Assembly: GCA_910589275.1 (NCBI GenBank)
Contig: CAJUTH010000003.1
Coordinates: forward strand, 88,196-152,195
Length of the DNA stretch: 64,000 nt
Direction: 5' to 3'
Source of the DNA: an uncultured Dorea sp.
Lineage (GTDB): Bacteria; Bacillota; Clostridia; Lachnospirales; Lachnospiraceae
Shown here: positions 1 to 8,400 of the stretch, piece after piece
How the letters are laid out: each line of letters starts with the position of its first letter
Numbering within the stretch: position 1 is the first letter of the stretch
Position numbers and translations under genes: made by a program
The notes under the pieces: generated by a model
Databases searched by the model: none
What the model was told of the DNA's origin: nothing
What the model saw: the letters and a program-made list of their open reading frames with translations, nothing else

Positions 1-1132
1 AAGACACCCTCTCCACCTGGGCCTTAAGCCACAAAACGCTGATATCTCCCTCTGTTTCGATACAATACACCTTATCGTCGCCATAACAGATGCCGACGCC
101 TGCCATGCCTGCCTGAGCTGCAAACAGCGGAAGCGCTTCTCTCTGGTTCTTGTAAACCGCCATGCCGACCCGCTCTGCCTTGGCAGCTTCGGCAAAAATC
201 TTCTCTGCTTCCCGTCTCTCTGTAATTCTTACAAATACGTCTTCCAGCTTATTCGAGGCTGCACAGATCTCAAACCGGCTCAAAAGATTCTTAAACTGCA
301 GTCTCTGAAAATATGCATAAGCCTCCTCCGTATACAAATCAGAAAGCTTAGCTTCCTCTATTTCATAAGCAAAATCTGCCTCCGTATGAATTGCCGCAAG
401 CTTTTTGCTGAGCACCGCCAGATCCCAGTGCTCCTTTAACGCCTTAGAAGCTCTCGGCGGTTTCACCTCATCCACATGTTCATAGGCATTCTCAATCGAA
501 TGGTACTGCGTAATAATCTTAGCCGCCGTCTTCTCTCCAATACTGGGTACTCCCGGAATATTATCTGAAGCATCGCCCATCAGAGCCTTCAAATCAATAA
601 ATTCCTCCGGGGTTACCTGATAGCGTTCCTTTACATCCGCGGCATAATAATCCTCCACCTCCGTGCGCCCCTGCTTCGTCTTTGGAATCCGTATCTTCAC
701 ATGCTCTGTAGCAAGCTGTAACAGATCCCTGTCTCCGCTGATAACTGAAACCTCCATTCCCAGCTTCTCACAGCGCACAGACAACGTCCCTAGCAGGTCG
801 TCCGCCTCTAAGCCCGCCTGTTCAATCATCTTAACCCCCATTGCCTGAAGCGCTTCCTTGATCATCGGAACCTGCTGCCGCAGTTCCTCAGCCATAGGTT
901 TTCTGGTTCCCTTATACTCCGGATACATCTCATGCCGGAAGGTAGGGGCATGTACATCAAAGGCAACCGTCAGATATTCCGGATTCTCTTGATCTAGAAT
1001 CTTGAACATAATATTTAAAAAGCCATAAACAGCATTGGTATGAAGCCCCTCTGCATTTGTAAGATCAGGTACTCCATAAAACGCACGGTTTAATATACTG
1101 TGACCGTCTATCAACACAATTTTTTCAGCCAT
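1..1132 (-). CDS. polA: DNA polymerase I, N-terminal part (cut by window edge)
   Basis: Repair and Okazaki-fragment polymerase; the visible 377 residues are the 5'-3' exonuclease (FEN-like) domain and the start of the next domain. The protein opens MAEKIVLIDGHSILNRAFYG, with the metal-binding Asp of the LIDGHS motif. It continues with a helical-arch segment (YPEYKGTRKPMAEEL), the acidic clusters GLEADDLLG and ISGDRDLLQL, and the helix-hairpin-helix stretch MGDASDNIPGVPSIGEKTA. The frame runs open through base 1, so the polymerase domain lies outside. The start is set by GAGGTG a few bases upstream of the ATG. It is the first gene after the tRNA-Leu and its terminator. Confidence 0.95.
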   Translation of the reverse strand, partial: MAEKIVLIDGHSILNRAFYGVPDLTNAEGLHTNAVYGFLNIMFKILDQENPEYLTVAFDVHAPTFRHEMYPEYKGTRKPMAEELRQQVPMIKEALQAMGVKMIEQAGLEADDLLGTLSVRCEKLGMEVSVISGDRDLLQLATEHVKIRIPKTKQGRTEVEDYYAADVKERYQVTPEEFIDLKALMGDASDNIPGVPSIGEKTAAKIITQYHSIENAYEHVDEVKPPRASKALKEHWDLAVLSKKLAAIHTEADFAYEIEEAKLSDLYTEEAYAYFQRLQFKNLLSRFEICAASNKLEDVFVRITERREAEKIFAEAAKAERVGMAVYKNQREALPLFAAQAGMAGVGICYGDDKVYCIETEGDISVLWLKAQVERVS

Positions 1133-1216
1133 CGCGACACCTCGTTTATCATTCATATCATCTCTTCTTAACTTCACTTACCGGACTAATGATGCCCGTC
1201 AGACACCCTCTATCTG

Positions 1217-1260
1217 AAAAAAAGTACCGAAAACACCCTATTGCAGGCATTCGGTACTTT
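1217..1260 (-). terminator. Intrinsic terminator after tRNA-Leu
   Basis: On the minus strand an 11-bp arm AAAGTACCGAA pairs with TTCGGTACTTT and runs into a T tract. It lies between the tRNA-Leu gene and polA and would end the tRNA transcript. Confidence 0.75.
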
Positions 1261-1268
1261 CTACTCAC

Positions 1269-1351
1269 TGCGGATGGCGGGACTTGAACCCGCACGAGGT
1301 CACCCCCGCAAGATTTTGAGTCTTGTGCGTCTGCCATTCCGCCACATCCGC
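1269..1351 (-). tRNA. tRNA-Leu (anticodon CAA)
   Basis: 83-nt class II tRNA. The acceptor arm GCGGATG pairs with CATCCGC and the discriminator is A. The anticodon stem CAAGA/TCTTG carries loop CTCAAAA, giving anticodon CAA (reads UUG). A long variable arm follows and the T arm contains GGTTCAAGTCC. The CCA end is not encoded. It is flanked by its own promoter and terminator. Confidence 0.96.
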
Positions 1352-1352
1352 A

Positions 1353-1374
1353 TTCGGCTTCTTTAAGAGCCGAA
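1353..1374 (-). repeat. Inverted repeat abutting the tRNA-Leu 5' end
   Basis: TTCGGCT and AGCCGAA arms form a 7-bp hairpin that ends one base before the mature tRNA 5' end. It lies at the predicted transcription start and is not followed by a T tract, so it is not a terminator. It may be a precursor leader hairpin. Confidence 0.5.
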
Positions 1375-1378
1375 ATTA

Positions 1379-1407
1379 ATTCTATCACATAGCCCACAAA
1401 AAAACAA
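1379..1407 (-). promoter_or_regulatory. Sigma-A-like promoter of tRNA-Leu
   Basis: Minus-strand -35 TTGTTT, 17-bp spacer and -10 TAGAAT, placed so that transcription would begin about 20 bases before the tRNA. It lies in the gap after lysA. Confidence 0.55.
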
Positions 1408-1430
1408 TAGTTTTTGCGGATTTTGTACTT

Positions 1431-2717
1431 TTATTTCTTTGGAAAGTTCTTTGGAAGCCTTTCTGCAATGTCAAAACAGTCAAAGGTTGCAAAATAATCC
1501 GCCGGCGTCTCAGCCCGCCGAATCAGTTCTGTGCTTCCATCCTCTTTCAGCAGGACCTCCGCTGAACGCAGACGTCCATTGTAGTTGTATCCCATCGAAA
1601 ACCCATGAGCTCCGCTGTCGTGAATAACCAGATAATCACCGATATCAATCTTTGGCAGCATCCGGTCAACAGCAAACTTATCACAGTTCTCACAGAGGCT
1701 TCCTGTCACATCGTACATATAGCTGCAAGGCTCCTCTTCCTTTCCGGCAACTGTAATATGGTGATAAGCCCCGTAAATCGCCGGACGCATCAGGTTTGCC
1801 GCGCAGGCGTCTACGCCGATGTACTCCTTATGGGTATGCTTCTCATGGATGGCTTTCGTAACAAGGCAACCGTAAGGCCCCAGCATAAAGCGGCCCAGCT
1901 CTGTGTAAATCGCCACATCGCCCATCCCTGCCGGAGTCAGCACTTTCTCATATACTTTCCGTACCCCTTCGCCGATTACGGCAATATCATTTGCCTCCTG
2001 ATCCGGCTTATAAGGGATCCCGATCCCGCCGGATAAATTGATAAACTTAATATGCGCACCGGTTTCCTTCTGGAGCTTTACCGCAAGTTCAAACAGAACC
2101 TTCGCAAGCATCGGATAATATTCATTGGTAACCGTATTGCTGGCAAGGAACGCATGAATGCCGAACTCCTTCGCGCCTTTTTCTTTTAAAATCCGGAAAG
2201 CGTCAAAGATCTGCTCCGTTGTCATGCCATACTTGGCGTCTCCCGGATTGTCCATAATATCGTTAGTAATCTTAAACAGTCCTCCCGGATTGTACCGGCA
2301 GCTAATCGTCTCTGGAATATGTCCAATGGTCTCTTCAAGAAAATCAATATGTGTAATATCATCCAGATTGATAATAGCCCCCAGCTTGTCCGCATAGGCA
2401 AATTCCTCCGCCGGAGTATCGTTTGAAGAGAACATAATATCTCCCGGCTTCGCGCCGACTGCCTCCGAAAGCATCAATTCCGTCAGAGAGGAGCAGTCAT
2501 AGCCGCATCCATAGCTTTTTAGAATATCCATCAGAAACGGGTTGGGAGTCGCCTTTACCGCGAAATATTCCCGGTATCCCGGATTCCATGAAAATGCCTT
2601 TTTTAGCTCCTTCGCATTCTTCCGTATGCCCGCCTCGTCATAAAGATGAAAAGGCGTAGGATATTCCTTTGCCATCTTCTCAATCTGCTCTTTGCTTACA
2701 AATGGTTTCTTTTTCAT
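1431..2717 (-). CDS. lysA: Diaminopimelate decarboxylase
   Basis: PLP enzyme that converts meso-diaminopimelate to L-lysine, the last step of lysine synthesis; cytoplasmic. The 428 residues match the family length. The PLP-binding lysine is in YFAVKATPNP (Lys55), the phosphate-binding glycine loop is LSGGIGIP, and the C-terminal barrel has GSLCENCDKF (substrate/PLP cysteine region) and HDSGAHGFSMGYNYNGRLR. CENCD replaces the more usual CESGD. It lies 59 bp downstream of pyk on the same strand and may share its transcript. No lysine riboswitch fits in that gap. Confidence 0.95.
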   Translation of the reverse strand: MKKKPFVSKEQIEKMAKEYPTPFHLYDEAGIRKNAKELKKAFSWNPGYREYFAVKATPNPFLMDILKSYGCGYDCSSLTELMLSEAVGAKPGDIMFSSNDTPAEEFAYADKLGAIINLDDITHIDFLEETIGHIPETISCRYNPGGLFKITNDIMDNPGDAKYGMTTEQIFDAFRILKEKGAKEFGIHAFLASNTVTNEYYPMLAKVLFELAVKLQKETGAHIKFINLSGGIGIPYKPDQEANDIAVIGEGVRKVYEKVLTPAGMGDVAIYTELGRFMLGPYGCLVTKAIHEKHTHKEYIGVDACAANLMRPAIYGAYHHITVAGKEEEPCSYMYDVTGSLCENCDKFAVDRMLPKIDIGDYLVIHDSGAHGFSMGYNYNGRLRSAEVLLKEDGSTELIRRAETPADYFATFDCFDIAERLPKNFPKK

Positions 2718-2776
2718 AAGTATAGTTCCTCTCTGTCTTCCATTTTTTCATTCGGCCTAAATTTCTGCGCCGTCCG

Positions 2777-4213
2777 CTATTCAATCATGGCGATCCGCAT
2801 CATATTGCTTGCCCCCGCCTTTGCCTGCTTGAAGTTCGGGGAAGGAATACCTGCCGTCAGCACTACGATATCCCCCGGTTCTACTTCTTTTTTGGCGGAA
2901 ATCAAATCAATCGCGCCGTTTAGGATGTCCTCCGTCGTTGTAAACGCTAAGGATTTGTAAGAGCGGACGCCCCAGTAAATCTGCATCCTGCGCATACACG
3001 CGTCATCCGGAGTCACCCCGATAATATCTGCCTTAGGTTTAAATTTGGACATCACTCTTGCTGTAGCGCCGGATACCGTCGGCGTCACAATGCACTTTGC
3101 ATTCAGATTCATCGATGCCGCCACAGAAGCATAGCCGATAGCCGGAGATACGCCCTTCTTCTGATGTACCTTTCCGCTCTTTAAAATCGCATCGTAATCC
3201 AAATGCTGCTCCGTATTCTCTACAATATGAACCATCATATCCAGCGCCTCCGCAGGGTATTTTCCATTTGCAGTCTCGCCGGACAGCATCACCGCGTCCG
3301 TACCGTCATATACCGCATTGGCTACGTCTGTTACCTCCGCCCGGGTCGGCCTCGGATTCCGGATCATGGAATCCAGCATCTGCGTGGCTATGATTACCGG
3401 CTTATAATATTCGTTGCACTTTTGAATGATCATCTTTTGGAGATAAGGTACTTCCTCGGCGGGAATCTCCACGCCTAAGTCGCCCCTTGCAACCATCACG
3501 CCGTCCGCACAGCGGATGATCTCCTCAATATTATCCACACCCTCGCCGTTTTCAATCTTGGCAATGATGGGCACATAGGGATCGCCGCATTCCTTCAGCC
3601 ATGACTTAATCTCCAGAATACATTCTGCGTTTCTTACAAAAGAAGCTGCAATAAAATCAACTCCCTGCTCCACGCCAAACTTAATATCTTCCTTGTCCTT
3701 CTCGGTAATAGCCGGAAGACGCACCGGAACGCCGGGAACATTGACGCCCTTTCTCTCGCCCAGCTCACCGCCGTTTGCCACAACACACTGGATCTCTATA
3801 TCAGATTTACCGGTTACTCTAAGTTCGATCAGACCGTCGTCAATCAGAATCCTCTTTCCCACATGTACGTCGTCCACAAGTCCCGGATAAGTAATGGAAA
3901 CGCCGGTCTCATCGCCTTCTTTCTCCTCGATCCTCAGTGCAAACTTCTGCCCCTCTGTAAGGGTAACCTTTTTTCCCCCTTTTAATACGCCGGTTCTGAT
4001 CTCCGGACCCTTCGTATCCAGCAAAATTGCAATCGGCTTTTTCTCCTCTTTCCGTATCGTCTTTAACCGGTCCATCCTTGCCTTCTGCTCTTCGTGGGTT
4101 CCGTGAGAGAAATTAAATCTGGCGATATCCATGCCCCCCTTGACAAGCTTCCGCAGAATCTCCACATCATCCGAACCCGGTCCCAATGTACAGATAATCT
4201 TTGTTTTTTTCAT
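2777..4213 (-). CDS. pyk: Pyruvate kinase
   Basis: Glycolytic enzyme converting phosphoenolpyruvate and ADP to pyruvate and ATP. 478 residues: the opening KIICTLGPGS, then NFSHGTHEEQ, the active-site stretch IAKIENGEGV, VARGDLGVEIP, and the signature IATQMLDSMIRNPRPTRAE followed by DAVMLSGETA. It lacks the extra C-terminal PEP-utiliser-like domain found in bacillar pyruvate kinases (about 585 residues). The start follows AGGAGGAAGCAGTT, a strong ribosome-binding site. The neighbour is lysA, not pfkA. Confidence 0.96.
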   Translation of the reverse strand: MKKTKIICTLGPGSDDVEILRKLVKGGMDIARFNFSHGTHEEQKARMDRLKTIRKEEKKPIAILLDTKGPEIRTGVLKGGKKVTLTEGQKFALRIEEKEGDETGVSITYPGLVDDVHVGKRILIDDGLIELRVTGKSDIEIQCVVANGGELGERKGVNVPGVPVRLPAITEKDKEDIKFGVEQGVDFIAASFVRNAECILEIKSWLKECGDPYVPIIAKIENGEGVDNIEEIIRCADGVMVARGDLGVEIPAEEVPYLQKMIIQKCNEYYKPVIIATQMLDSMIRNPRPTRAEVTDVANAVYDGTDAVMLSGETANGKYPAEALDMMVHIVENTEQHLDYDAILKSGKVHQKKGVSPAIGYASVAASMNLNAKCIVTPTVSGATARVMSKFKPKADIIGVTPDDACMRRMQIYWGVRSYKSLAFTTTEDILNGAIDLISAKKEVEPGDIVVLTAGIPSPNFKQAKAGASNMMRIAMIE

Positions 4214-4292
4214 AACTGCTTCCTCCTGGAATTGCTTTTATTCTCACGCAGGCAACTATACGAAAAATGCCGTATGTCTTCTGCGGAGTGAT

Positions 4293-5156
4293 CTATTGAA
4301 TATGCGTATGCGTAAACAGATGATCCTGACAGTATTCGTAATCTCCGTTACATCTAGAACAGAACCGAAATTCCAAATCAGGATTATCCACTTCCGTTCT
4401 CCCGCACACCGCGCAGCGGTGCATAGCTCCGTTCGCATAATGATTCACCGGCCGCATCTTCTTCTTAAATTCCCGTTTCCTTTTGATCTCTTTCGGCGTA
4501 TAAGGCATCATATTCCGCGATGCGAAGAAAAAGATAACAAAATTTAAAATGGAAACTGCCGCCGCCAGTGCGTCCGCCTTATATAAAATACCGTAGCTGC
4601 TATTTGCATACGCCGGCATAAACGCCTGCAGGATTCCGTATGCAAAATATACGCCGTCCAGAATCGCCAGCCATTTGGCTTTCACCGGAATCATAAAAAA
4701 CACCAAAAACTCCATATTCGGGTACAGCGCGGCAAAAGCAAAAAACAGCGACAGGTTTAGATAACCTGTTCCCAGAGGAAGCGACAGTCCGGTCAGCAGA
4801 TATACAATCAGCGCGGCGATTACATGAAACAATACTCCGCTAAAGAAATACACATTAAACCGGAACGCCCCCCAGGTTTTTTCCAGACTAGAACCCAGTA
4901 TATAATAAAAGTACAGGGCTATCAGCATAAATAAGGGACTGCTTGCCGGCGGCTGGATGATAAAGGTCACAATCCGCCAAATCTGTCCGTGCAGAACTGC
5001 CTCCATATTCAAACACAGATAACTGTAATAAAATGCCGGTGCAATAAGCTGTATCACAAAGCCCGCCACATACAAAACAATAATATAATACATCAGGTTA
5101 TGGATCGCATAGCGTCCCAATTTACGTTCCAGTTTGTCTAGCCAGTTCATGTCCAC
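4293..5156 (-). CDS. Rhomboid-like membrane protein with C-terminal zinc ribbon; probably not a protease
   Basis: 287 residues with about six membrane segments (from about residue 20 to 212). The rhomboid-like framework is visible in QIWRIVTFI and in GSSLEKTWGAFRFNVYFFSG, which resembles the loop-1/TM2 region of rhomboids. The catalytic GxSG motif is missing (the equivalent stretch reads GTGYLNLSLFFAF), and no His sits in the last helix (YKADALAAAVS). After a basic linker, Cys248, 251, 266 and 269, then Cys276 and His279, form CxxC...CxxC, probably a zinc ribbon. It lies 79 bp upstream of pyk. Function unknown; scaffold or chaperone-like roles are known for inactive rhomboids, but that is only an analogy. 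Confidence 0.7.
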   Translation of the reverse strand: MDMNWLDKLERKLGRYAIHNLMYYIIVLYVAGFVIQLIAPAFYYSYLCLNMEAVLHGQIWRIVTFIIQPPASSPLFMLIALYFYYILGSSLEKTWGAFRFNVYFFSGVLFHVIAALIVYLLTGLSLPLGTGYLNLSLFFAFAALYPNMEFLVFFMIPVKAKWLAILDGVYFAYGILQAFMPAYANSSYGILYKADALAAAVSILNFVIFFFASRNMMPYTPKEIKRKREFKKKMRPVNHYANGAMHRCAVCGRTEVDNPDLEFRFCSRCNGDYEYCQDHLFTHTHIQ

Positions 5157-5289
5157 TCTCCTTAAATCTGCAAAATATAGTACGTCTCTTCCATGACCGG
5201 TACGAAATATATTGATTCAAATTCCGTGCATACATATGGATATTCTACCTTTTCCAAATATGTTTGTCAACAAAACCTGTAACTTCCAA

Positions 5290-5318
5290 TTGTCTTTTTT
5301 GGGTGAATGTCGTATAAT
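5290..5318 (+). promoter_or_regulatory. Promoter of the activase-related gene
   Basis: TTGTCT, 17-bp spacer and TATAAT in the divergent gap 5157-5404. The predicted leader is about 80 nt and ends with the ribosome-binding site GGAGGAG before the start at 5405. Nothing else was seen in this gap. Confidence 0.7.
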
Positions 5319-5404
5319 GTAAAATGTTGTTAAGAAGCATTTACACATTTTAATAAGAAAAGACACATAAGATTTCATATAAACCAGGAGGAGAGATTCA
5401 TATC

Positions 5405-8400
5405 ATGAATGGAAAAAACAGATACGTACTGGGAATTGATATTGGTTCTACAACAGTAAAGATTGCCTTATTGGATTCCTCGAATGATGTGGTTTTTTCA
5501 AGCTACGAAAGACATTTTGCCAATATACAGGAAACCCTGTCCGACCTGCTTGGACGTGCAGTCTATAAGCTTGGTCCCGTCCATGTTTCACCGGTTATTA
5601 CAGGCTCCGGCGGCCTGACGCTTGCCAAGCATTTGGGGGTTCCCTTTGTACAGGAGGTTGTAGCCGTATCTACAGCCCTTCAAGACTATGCGCCCCAGAC
5701 GGACGTCGCCATTGAGCTTGGGGGAGAAGACGCTAAAATTATATATTTTGAGAGCGGAAGCATTGAGCAGCGCATGAACGGTGTCTGCGCCGGAGGTACC
5801 GGTTCCTTTATCGACCAGATGGCCTCCCTGCTGCAGACAGATGCCTCTGGTCTCAATGAATATGCCAAGAATTATAAAGCTTTATATTCCATTGCCGCAA
5901 GATGCGGTGTGTTTGCGAAGTCTGACATTCAGCCCCTGATCAACGAAGGAGCTTCCAAAGAAGATCTGGCTGCTTCCATTTTTCAGGCGGTCGTCAACCA
6001 GACCATCAGCGGACTTGCCTGCGGCAAACCGATCAGAGGGCATGTAGCATTCCTTGGCGGGCCGCTCCATTTCCTGTCTGAATTAAAAGAAGCATTTATC
6101 CGTACTCTAAAGTTAGATGATGAACATATTGTCGCGCCAAAGCACTCTCACTTATTTGCCGCCATCGGCTCCGCCATGAATTCAAAAGGCGATCTGGACA
6201 TTTCAATTCAAGAAATGCAAAACCGCCTTGCGGGACGGATTCAGATGGAATTTGAAGTAGAGCGCATGCAGCCTCTGTTTGCCACAGAGGCTGATTACCA
6301 TGCATTTATCAACCGCCACAATAAGCATCAGGTCCCGGTAAAAGATCTTGCTTCCTATAAAGGAAAAGCGTTCCTTGGAATCGATGCCGGCTCCACCACC
6401 ACGAAAGCCGCCCTTGTAGGCGAAGACGGAACGCTGCTCTATTCCTTCTATCACAACAATGAAGGCGATCCGTTAGGAACAACCATTACTGCAATCAAGG
6501 ATATCTATGAACAGCTCCCGGAGGACGTGGAAATCGTACACTCCTGCTCTACCGGATACGGCGAAGCATTGATCAAAGCCGCCCTGATGCTGGACGAGGG
6601 AGAGGTAGAAACGGTTTCCCATTACTATGCCGCCTCCTTCTTCGAGCCGGATGTAGACTGTATCTTAGACATCGGCGGTCAGGATATGAAATGTATCAAA
6701 ATAAAGAACCAGACCGTAGACAGCGTACAGCTCAATGAAGCCTGCTCTTCCGGCTGCGGCTCTTTTATTGAAACCTTCGCAAAGTCTCTCAACTATTCGG
6801 TAGAAGATTTTGCACATGAGGCGCTGTTTGCAAAGAATCCCATTGATCTGGGCACCCGCTGCACCGTATTTATGAATTCCAAGGTAAAACAGGCACAGAA
6901 AGAGGGTGCGGAGGTTTCCGATATTTCCGCCGGACTTGCCTACTCTGTGATCAAAAATGCGTTATTCAAGGTTATCAAGGTTTCCAGCGCGTCCGAGCTC
7001 GGAAAGCATATCGTCGTCCAAGGCGGAACCTTTTATAATAACGCGGTCCTTCGAAGCTTTGAGACGATTGCGGGCTGTGAAGCTATCCGGCCGGATATCG
7101 CCGGTATCATGGGCGCATTCGGAGCCGCTCTGATTGCAAGGGAACGCTACACGGAATGCGAAGGCACTACTATGCTGTCCATTGAAGATATCAGAGCTCT
7201 GGAATATAAGACCTCCATGACTAAATGTAAGGGCTGTACCAATAACTGCCGTCTTACCATCAATCATTTCAGCGGCGGAAGACGGTTTATTTCCGGCAAC
7301 CGCTGTGAACGCGGCCTTGGAAAAGAAAAATCGAAACATAAACTGCCAAATCTTTTTACATATAAGCTGAAGAGATATTTCGGCTATGAGCCGCTGCCGG
7401 AAGAAAAAGCGCCAAGAGGACTGATTGGTATTCCGAGAGTTCTAAACATATATGAAAACTATCCCTTCTGGTTTACCTTTTTCACAAGCCTTGGATTCCG
7501 CGTAATGCTGTCTCCTGCTTCAACCAGAAAGATATACGAGCTGGGTATCGAATCCATTCCCAGCGAATCCGAATGCTATCCTGCCAAGCTTGCGCACGGA
7601 CATGTACAGTGGCTGATCGACCAAGGTATTCCCCATATCTTCTATCCCAGCATTCCTTATGAGCGCCGGGAATTTGCGGATGCCAATAATAATTATAACT
7701 GTCCCATCGTAACCTCCTATCCGGAAAATATTAAAAATAACATGGATGTGATTGTAAATGGGAACGTGGATTTTATTCATCCCTTCCTATCCTTTGCGGA
7801 TGAGGATACCCTTCTTCAGGGTCTTGTGGAATCGCTGGGAAATAAGTTTTCTATTTCTCACGCTGAAATGAGGGAAGCCGTACATAAGGCATGGCTGGAG
7901 CTTCATGCCTGCCGTCAGGATATGAGGAAAAAGGGCGAGGAAACCATCGAGTATCTGAACCGCACCGGTAACCACGGTATCGTGCTTGCCGGACGGCCCT
8001 ACCATCTGGATCCGGAAGTAAACCATGGCCTGCCGGAACTGATTAACTCCTACAATATCGCCGTACTGACAGAAGACAGCATTTCGCACCTGAATCCTGT
8101 AGAACGTCCCATTAACGTTCTGGACCAGTGGATGTACCATTCCCGTCTCTACGCTGCGGCGAATTATGTGAAGACCACAGAAAACCTAGATTTAATCCAG
8201 CTCAATTCCTTCGGATGCGGTCTGGACGCCGTTACCACCGACCAGGTAGCCGATATCCTGACCGGTTCCGATAAGATCTATACCACCTTAAAAATCGACG
8301 AGGTAAATAACCTTGGCGCAGCAAGGATCCGCGTCCGCTCTCTGCTTGCCGCTCTCCGGGTAAGGGAACAGCGGAAACAAAAGCGTGAGCTTCATCCTGC

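Noticed and set aside
1158..1397. Minus-strand frame of 79 residues over the tRNA-Leu
   Set aside because: It runs through the tRNA and its terminator, has no ribosome-binding site, and its protein resembles the common spurious tRNA translation (GMADAQDSKSCGG).
2718..2776. Lysine riboswitch upstream of lysA
   Set aside because: The 59-bp gap after pyk is far too short for the aptamer.
6962..7339. Minus-strand frames inside the activase gene
   Set aside because: They are antisense shadows of a long, conserved plus-strand coding region and lack family motifs or ribosome-binding sites.
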